Origin: Marinobacter daepoensis DSM 16072
GTDB taxonomy: Bacteria; Pseudomonadota; Gammaproteobacteria; Pseudomonadales; Oleiphilaceae
Length of the DNA: 64,000 bases
Reading direction: 5' to 3'
Assembly (NCBI RefSeq): GCF_000421165.1
Contig: NZ_ATWI01000008.1
Location: 1 to 64,000 of the forward strand
The notes under the pieces are model-generated. The model had not been told where the DNA came from, made no database searches, and saw only the letters and a program-made list of their open reading frames with translations. How positions within the stretch are numbered: the stretch's first letter is position 1; each line of letters opens with the position of its first letter. Shown here piece after piece: positions 58,218-64,000 of this stretch. The position numbers and the translations under genes are program-made.

Positions 58218-59288
58218 ATGCTGGTCATTCGTCCGCTTCAGAACGACGATCTGGGTGATCTTTATGCGATGGCCCAGAAGGCGGGTAAGGGGCTAACGAC
58301 GTTACCGGCAGACCGTGAGCTGCTCCAGCGCAAAATTGACCGTGCCCGTGAATCGTTCAGCCAGCGTTGCGCGCCGGAGGCTGCCCTGTATCTGTTTGCT
58401 CTGGAAGATCTTGATGCCGGTAAAACCGTGGGTATCAGTGGGGTTGATGCCAGGGTCGGGCTCGACGAGGTCTTCTATAATTACCGGTTGAGTGTGACGG
58501 TGAATGCCTCCCGGGAACTGGGGGTGCATGTGCGTACCCCGACCCTTAATCTCTCCAATGACATGACGGACACCACAGAGATCTGCTCTCTGCTGTTGTC
58601 TGACGAGTATCAGGGCGGGGGCAATGGCCTGCTGCTGTCCCGTTGCCGGTTCATGTTCCTGGATGATTTTCGGAAATGGTTCTCTGAGAAAGTATTTGCT
58701 GAAATGCGGGGAGTGTCAGACACCAGTGGGCGTAGCCCCCTGTGGGACAGCCTTGGCAGCAAATTCTTTGATATGGAGTTCAGCCAGGCGGATCGGCTGT
58801 CCGGCTTAGGCAACAAATCGTTCATTGCTGAGCTGATGCCCAAGTATCCGATCTACCTTCCCATGTTGCCCGATGAGGCCCGGGCCGTGATCGGCAGGGT
58901 GCACGACAACACCCGGCCGGCCCTGAAGATGCTTCAGGCAGAAGGATTCAACTTCAATGGCATGGTAGATATCTTTGATGGAGGGCCGGTCGTGGAAGCC
59001 TTTGTTCATAATATCCGCACTGTTAGGGAAGCTGAGAATCGTCAGGTATTGGTGGTTGATCACGCCATGGCTCCCGACGCGCCGCCAGACCAGCGGGCCA
59101 TGATCTCGAACCGGTCGTTCAGGGACTTTCGGGTAACCACCATTCCCATGACCTGCATCGGGCCTGATACGGTGAACCTGCCCGGCGAAGTGGCTGATGC
59201 CATACGGGTTGAGTCGGGAGACCAGGTGCGGGTGGTTCCCCTGAAAGACGGTGGGCTGCTGCCCGTAGCGCCCCTGAAGGGCGTGTAA
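58218..59288 (+). CDS. aruG: arginine N-succinyltransferase, beta subunit
   Basis: A 356-residue AstA-family protein homologous to its upstream neighbour: MLVIRPLQNDDLGDLY at the start, KTVGISGVDARVGL, FYNYRLSVTVNASRELGV and EGFNFNGMVDIFDGGPVVEA near the end. It pairs with AruF to form the succinyltransferase. The single AstA of E. coli resembles this subunit more closely by position of these motifs. It starts 28 bp after aruF with a GGGAGGG site. Confidence 0.94.
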   Translation: MLVIRPLQNDDLGDLYAMAQKAGKGLTTLPADRELLQRKIDRARESFSQRCAPEAALYLFALEDLDAGKTVGISGVDARVGLDEVFYNYRLSVTVNASRELGVHVRTPTLNLSNDMTDTTEICSLLLSDEYQGGGNGLLLSRCRFMFLDDFRKWFSEKVFAEMRGVSDTSGRSPLWDSLGSKFFDMEFSQADRLSGLGNKSFIAELMPKYPIYLPMLPDEARAVIGRVHDNTRPALKMLQAEGFNFNGMVDIFDGGPVVEAFVHNIRTVREAENRQVLVVDHAMAPDAPPDQRAMISNRSFRDFRVTTIPMTCIGPDTVNLPGEVADAIRVESGDQVRVVPLKDGGLLPVAPLKGV

Positions 59289-59392
59289 CGATGAACACGG
59301 CGTTCAGGGGCTGATATTCGACTGGCAAAGTCTGCAGGGCGAGAACTGAGGTGCCGGATAGGGCCAGACAATTCTGAACCGGGAGGTGGTAA

Positions 59393-60880
<1,488 letters not shown>

Positions 60881-60885
60881 CAGTT

Positions 60886-62226
60886 ATGGTGAAACGTGCG
60901 GTAGAAGCGAACTTTGATGGCCTGGTTGGCCCGACCCATAACTACGCAGGTTTGTCCTGGGGCAATGTGGCGTCCAGATCCAACGTCAATTCGGTGGCCA
61001 ACCCAAGGGAGGCGGCCCTCCAGGGGCTGGCCAAGATGAAGCGGTTGGCCGACCGTGGCTACGTTCAGGGAGTACTGCCACCCCATGAGCGCCCTCATCT
61101 GCCCACTCTCAGGGCATTGGGGTTTACCGGGAATGAAGGCCAGGTGCTGAGCGCTGTGGCCCGAACCGATCCGGCTCTTCTGGCGGCGGTGTCATCGGCC
61201 TCGGCAATGTGGACGGCGAATGCGGCCACCGTCTCTCCGAGTGCGGACACGGCCGACCAGCGGGTGCACCTAACGCCTGCCAATCTCAGCGCCAAGTTTC
61301 ACCGCTCCATTGAACATCGGGTAACCGGTCGGGCACTGAAGGCGATTTTCAGTGACGAGCGCTATTTCGCTCATCACTCTGCGCTGCCGTCGGTCAGCCA
61401 GTTTGGTGATGAAGGCGCAGCCAACCATACGCGCTTGTGTGGTGACTACGGCGCCTCCGGGGTCGAGCTGTTCGTCTATGGCCAGGAAGCTTTCAACGAC
61501 GCGGCGCCTGCACCGGTCAGGTTTCCTGCCCGGCAGACTCTGGAAGCCTCCCGGGCGATTGCCCGTCTCCACGGCCTGACCGATCGCCACGCGGTGTTTG
61601 CTCAGCAGAATCCGGCGGCGATTGACGCCGGTGTGTTTCACAATGATGTGATTGCCGTTGGAAATGGCAACTGCCTGTTTTATCACGAGCAGGCGTTTCT
61701 GCATGAAGCGCAGGTGCTGACGGATCTGCGGGAGCGTTTGACCGGGGTGGAACTGGCGGCTGTGCGAGTGTCCTCCGATCAGGTCCCCATTGCCGATGCC
61801 GTCTCTTCCTACTTATTCAACAGCCAGTTGCTGGCCAGTGCCGATGGGATGTTGCTGGCCGTTCCGGGTGAGTGCCGGGAAGTGGCGTCGGTCAGCCGTT
61901 ATCTGGATACGCTGGTGCAAAGCGGAGGCCCGATAACGGCGGTGGAGGTGTTCGATGTCAAGCAGTCCATGCGCAATGGCGGCGGCCCGGCATGCCTGCG
62001 CTTGCGCGTGGTGCTGAATGAGGACGAGCTCCGGGCCATTAACCAGAACGTAATTCTGACGGATGCCTTGTATGAGCGCCTGACGGTCTGGGTCAAGGCT
62101 CATTATCGGGACGCTATGAGCCAGCAAGACCTTGCTGACCCGATGTTGCTTGACGAGGTACGCAAGGCGCTGGATGAACTGACCGCCATTCTTGGTCTGG
62201 GAAGCATCTACGATTTTCAGATGTGA
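60886..62226 (+). CDS. astB: N-succinylarginine dihydrolase
   Basis: AstB hydrolyses N-succinylarginine to succinylornithine, two NH3 and CO2. The 446-residue protein has the GME-fold catalytic set by family comparison: Glu177 ([11 protein letters not shown]), His252 ([10 protein letters not shown]) and Cys370 ([12 protein letters not shown]), at positions a few residues from those of E. coli AstB. It opens with [21 protein letters not shown]. It is the last AST gene here; astE (succinylglutamate desuccinylase) is not in the window. A TetR gene converges on it 28 bp later. Confidence 0.97.
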   Translation: MVKRAVEANFDGLVGPTHNYAGLSWGNVASRSNVNSVANPREAALQGLAKMKRLADRGYVQGVLPPHERPHLPTLRALGFTGNEGQVLSAVARTDPALLAAVSSASAMWTANAATVSPSADTADQRVHLTPANLSAKFHRSIEHRVTGRALKAIFSDERYFAHHSALPSVSQFGDEGAANHTRLCGDYGASGVELFVYGQEAFNDAAPAPVRFPARQTLEASRAIARLHGLTDRHAVFAQQNPAAIDAGVFHNDVIAVGNGNCLFYHEQAFLHEAQVLTDLRERLTGVELAAVRVSSDQVPIADAVSSYLFNSQLLASADGMLLAVPGECREVASVSRYLDTLVQSGGPITAVEVFDVKQSMRNGGGPACLRLRVVLNEDELRAINQNVILTDALYERLTVWVKAHYRDAMSQQDLADPMLLDEVRKALDELTAILGLGSIYDFQM

Positions 62227-62254
62227 GCCTGAGCGCTTCTGCCTCTCCGAGCGT

Positions 62255-62890
62255 TCAGTCCCTGGAGATGGAGCGTGTCAGCATTTCCATGGAATGACGG
62301 ATGAGTGTTTCGGAGGGAAACTCCGGGTTTTGTGACGATTCCGCCTGGCACAGCATGATCACCCCGTGCAAGGCACCTCTCAGATAAAGCGCGGTCTGCG
62401 CCGGTGAGCAGATGCGCTCGGAGCTGATGGTGCCGTCTTCCAGGCCCTGGTGCAGGGCCGCCTCCATCAGGACCATCAGTTCGTTTTTGGAACAAAGCAT
62501 CTCTCTGGCCTGGTCTTCTTCTGCATCGGCAATAGCGGTGGAGGCTTTGGTCAGTGCGGTGAAGTAGTCCGGAGCCTCCACGTAAAATCGGTAGTAAGCC
62601 TCTCCCATGGCCCGGATTTTCCCCAGCCCGCTGTCGGTGGCCTTCATGGCTTCTTCAAAGCGAGTCACCAGATCCTGCCCCGCCCGGAGCATGATGCCTC
62701 GCTGGATGGCGGATTTGTCCTTGAAATAGACGTACAGCAAAGCCCGGCTCAGGCTTGCGGTTCGCGCAATGTCGTCCATGGAGGTTCGTTCATAGCCCTT
62801 TTCAGAGAACGCCAGTTCAGCGGCATCCAGAATGGCATCGTACCTGGCCTGTTTTTCCCGTTCCCGTCGTGACTTCAGCGGTTCATTCAT
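62255..62890 (-). CDS. TetR family transcriptional regulator
   Basis: A 211-residue repressor: a basic N-terminus, then the TetR helix-turn-helix (AILDAAELAFSEKGYERTSMDDIARTASLSRALLYVYFKDKSA, about residues 18-60), then an all-helical ligand domain without recognised specificity. It is divergent from an RND adaptor gene and two matching palindromes lie between them, so it most likely represses the efflux pump and itself, like AcrR or NalC-type regulators. The inducer is unknown. Confidence 0.9.
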   Translation of the reverse strand: MNEPLKSRREREKQARYDAILDAAELAFSEKGYERTSMDDIARTASLSRALLYVYFKDKSAIQRGIMLRAGQDLVTRFEEAMKATDSGLGKIRAMGEAYYRFYVEAPDYFTALTKASTAIADAEEDQAREMLCSKNELMVLMEAALHQGLEDGTISSERICSPAQTALYLRGALHGVIMLCQAESSQNPEFPSETLIRHSMEMLTRSISRD

Positions 62891-62951
62891 GGTGATCCCG
62901 AGGTTGCCGGCTTTCGCAGCATGATAACTGAAAAGGGATAAGAGCTGATTA

Positions 62952-62983
62952 TTGACAATTTGTCAAAGAATGACATTATGTCG
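62952..62983. promoter_or_regulatory. two TetR operator palindromes with overlapping promoter
   Basis: TTGACA-ATT-TGTCAA (62952-62966) is a perfect 6-bp inverted repeat; TGACA-TTA-TGTCG (62971-62983) repeats the same pattern 18 bp further on. TTGACA also reads as the -35 box of the efflux promoter, with a TTATGT -10 candidate 18 bp downstream, so bound repressor would block polymerase. Confidence 0.7.
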
Positions 62984-63017
62984 AAAATGATCTCCAACCT
63001 CCGAAGGACCGGGGGCA

Positions 63018-64000
63018 ATGAATCTGTTCAGGGAAAAGGGCTGGAACAACATGTCTTTCATTTCTCGTAGTTTTCCGTTTTGGACGGCGGGCCTTCTGGT
63101 GCTCGCCTTCTCAATGTCTGGTTGCCGTGGTGGTGGCGAGTCGACTGTTGAAACGCTGGTCTCTGTACGCGCGACGGAGGTAACGGGGGGGCAGATGGAG
63201 GAAATTCCTCTGCGTTTCTCCGGCATTGTGCGGGCGGCACAGCGGGCAACGCTGACGTTCCAGGTCAGTGGTACGCTGAAAGAGCGTCCGGTCGAACTGG
63301 GGCAAATGGTAACGCCCGGTGATGCGCTGGCGCGCCTGTATAACCCGGCACTGGAGCCTGCGCGTGATTCTGCGGCAGCCCGTCTGGATGAACTCAAAAC
63401 CCAGTTTGACCAGGCGCAGCGCGAATGGGAGCGCTCCAGCCGTCTGCACAAGCGTGGCGTGGTCTCTGAACAGACCCTCGAGCAGATTGCGGCTCGCCGG
63501 GACGGCCTCCGAGCCAGTATGGCTACGGCTGAGGCATCGCTGGCCGAGGCATCTCGTCTGCTTGAGGAAAGTGTATTGAGGGCACCGTTTGCCGGGCAGG
63601 TGGAAGCGCTGCTGGTGGAGCGAGACGAGTTTGTTGCCGCTGGCCAGCCAGTGATGCGCCTGTCCTCGCCGCTGGGGCGGGAAGTCGAAGTGCGTGTGCC
63701 GGCACACTTGCTTGATTTTGTGAACGTGGGGCAGGGATTGCCGGTGTGGCTGGTGCAGGACCGCAAGCGTGAGCCGGTGACGGGCACCGTGGTGGAAATC
63801 GCTCAGGGCAGCTCGATTCGGGGGGAGCTGCACCCGGTGCTGGTCAGTTTGCCTCCGAATTCTCTGGCGTCTGGCCAACCTGTTGAAGTCGGGATTGCAC
63901 CCGTGCGGGAATCCGCTATCACGGTGCCTTTGCTGGCGGTGGTTCGCGATAGTACGGGAACCAGTGTATTCCGGATCGACGCCGGTGTTGCCCGCCGGGT
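63018..64000 (+). CDS. RND efflux periplasmic adaptor (membrane fusion protein), partial
   Basis: Adaptor subunits link an inner-membrane RND pump to an outer-membrane channel. The visible 327 codons encode a signal peptide with lipobox MSGC (Cys36), a barrel-lipoyl domain (VSGTLKERPVELGQMVTPGDALARL), a coiled coil of about 70 residues, the second lipoyl half (LRAPFAGQVEALLVERDEFVAAGQPVMRL) and the beta-barrel part. The frame is open at the window end, so the C-terminus and the pump gene lie beyond. ATG 63018 follows AAGGACC; ATG 63051 is an alternative. It is controlled by the divergent TetR gene. Confidence 0.92.
   Translation, partial: MNLFREKGWNNMSFISRSFPFWTAGLLVLAFSMSGCRGGGESTVETLVSVRATEVTGGQMEEIPLRFSGIVRAAQRATLTFQVSGTLKERPVELGQMVTPGDALARLYNPALEPARDSAAARLDELKTQFDQAQREWERSSRLHKRGVVSEQTLEQIAARRDGLRASMATAEASLAEASRLLEESVLRAPFAGQVEALLVERDEFVAAGQPVMRLSSPLGREVEVRVPAHLLDFVNVGQGLPVWLVQDRKREPVTGTVVEIAQGSSIRGELHPVLVSLPPNSLASGQPVEVGIAPVRESAITVPLLAVVRDSTGTSVFRIDAGVARR

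Overview
The window looks like a stretch of chromosome from a marine gammaproteobacterium close to Marinobacter. This is an inference. It rests on a wax ester synthase/acyltransferase gene, a housekeeping gene order very close to the Pseudomonas smpB-to-pnp region, arginine succinyltransferase (AST) genes in the Pseudomonas-style two-subunit form, and moderate-to-high GC. I saw no insertion sequence, prophage, CRISPR array or rRNA.

Region 1 (1-7.8 kb): the tmRNA gene ssrA and its partner smpB, separated by a wax ester synthase gene; a sodium symporter; ratA-rnfH; bamE; fur; and recN, preceded by two tandem LexA boxes. Region 2 (7.8-33 kb): a long run of essential genes, nearly all on the plus strand: grpE-dnaK-dnaJ-dapB-carA-carB-greA, yhbY (minus), ftsH-folP-glmM-tpiA-secG-tRNA-Leu, then rimP-nusA-infB-rbfA-truB-rpsO-pnp. 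The rlmE (ftsJ) gene that usually sits between yhbY and ftsH is absent. The nusA operon leader contains two intrinsic terminators after a near-consensus promoter, and carA has a strong terminator in its leader; both look like attenuators.

Region 3 (33-37.3 kb): a 112-bp palindromic element with perfect 29-bp arms, then a minus-strand cluster of exported proteins (DUF3015, DUF4105 and a lipoprotein serine hydrolase) facing a small lipoprotein gene. The DUF4105 protein appears to join a papain-like enzyme domain to an outer-membrane beta-barrel, so this cluster is my main candidate for an undescribed envelope system. Region 4 (37.3-49 kb): a complete branched-chain amino acid ABC transporter (livKHMGF order), a membrane TPR protein, a MarR regulator, a Lon protease of the longer AsrA-like type, the thioredoxin-like chaperone CnoX, and an orphan lysine 2,3-aminomutase-family radical SAM gene.

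Region 5 (49-55.6 kb): the pyruvate dehydrogenase genes aceE-aceF, preceded by a 600-base leader region and followed on the other strand by a 36-codon ORF with a sigma-54-like promoter, then a DcaP-like porin. Region 6 (55.7-64 kb): the arginine-degradation operon astC-astA(alpha)-astA(beta)-astD-astB with a candidate ArgR operator, then a TetR regulator divergent from an RND efflux adaptor that runs off the window end, with two matching operator palindromes between them.

Four stress genes (ssrA, grpE, ftsH, lon) carry sigma-32-like promoter sequences of varying quality, and five genes appear to start with TTG.
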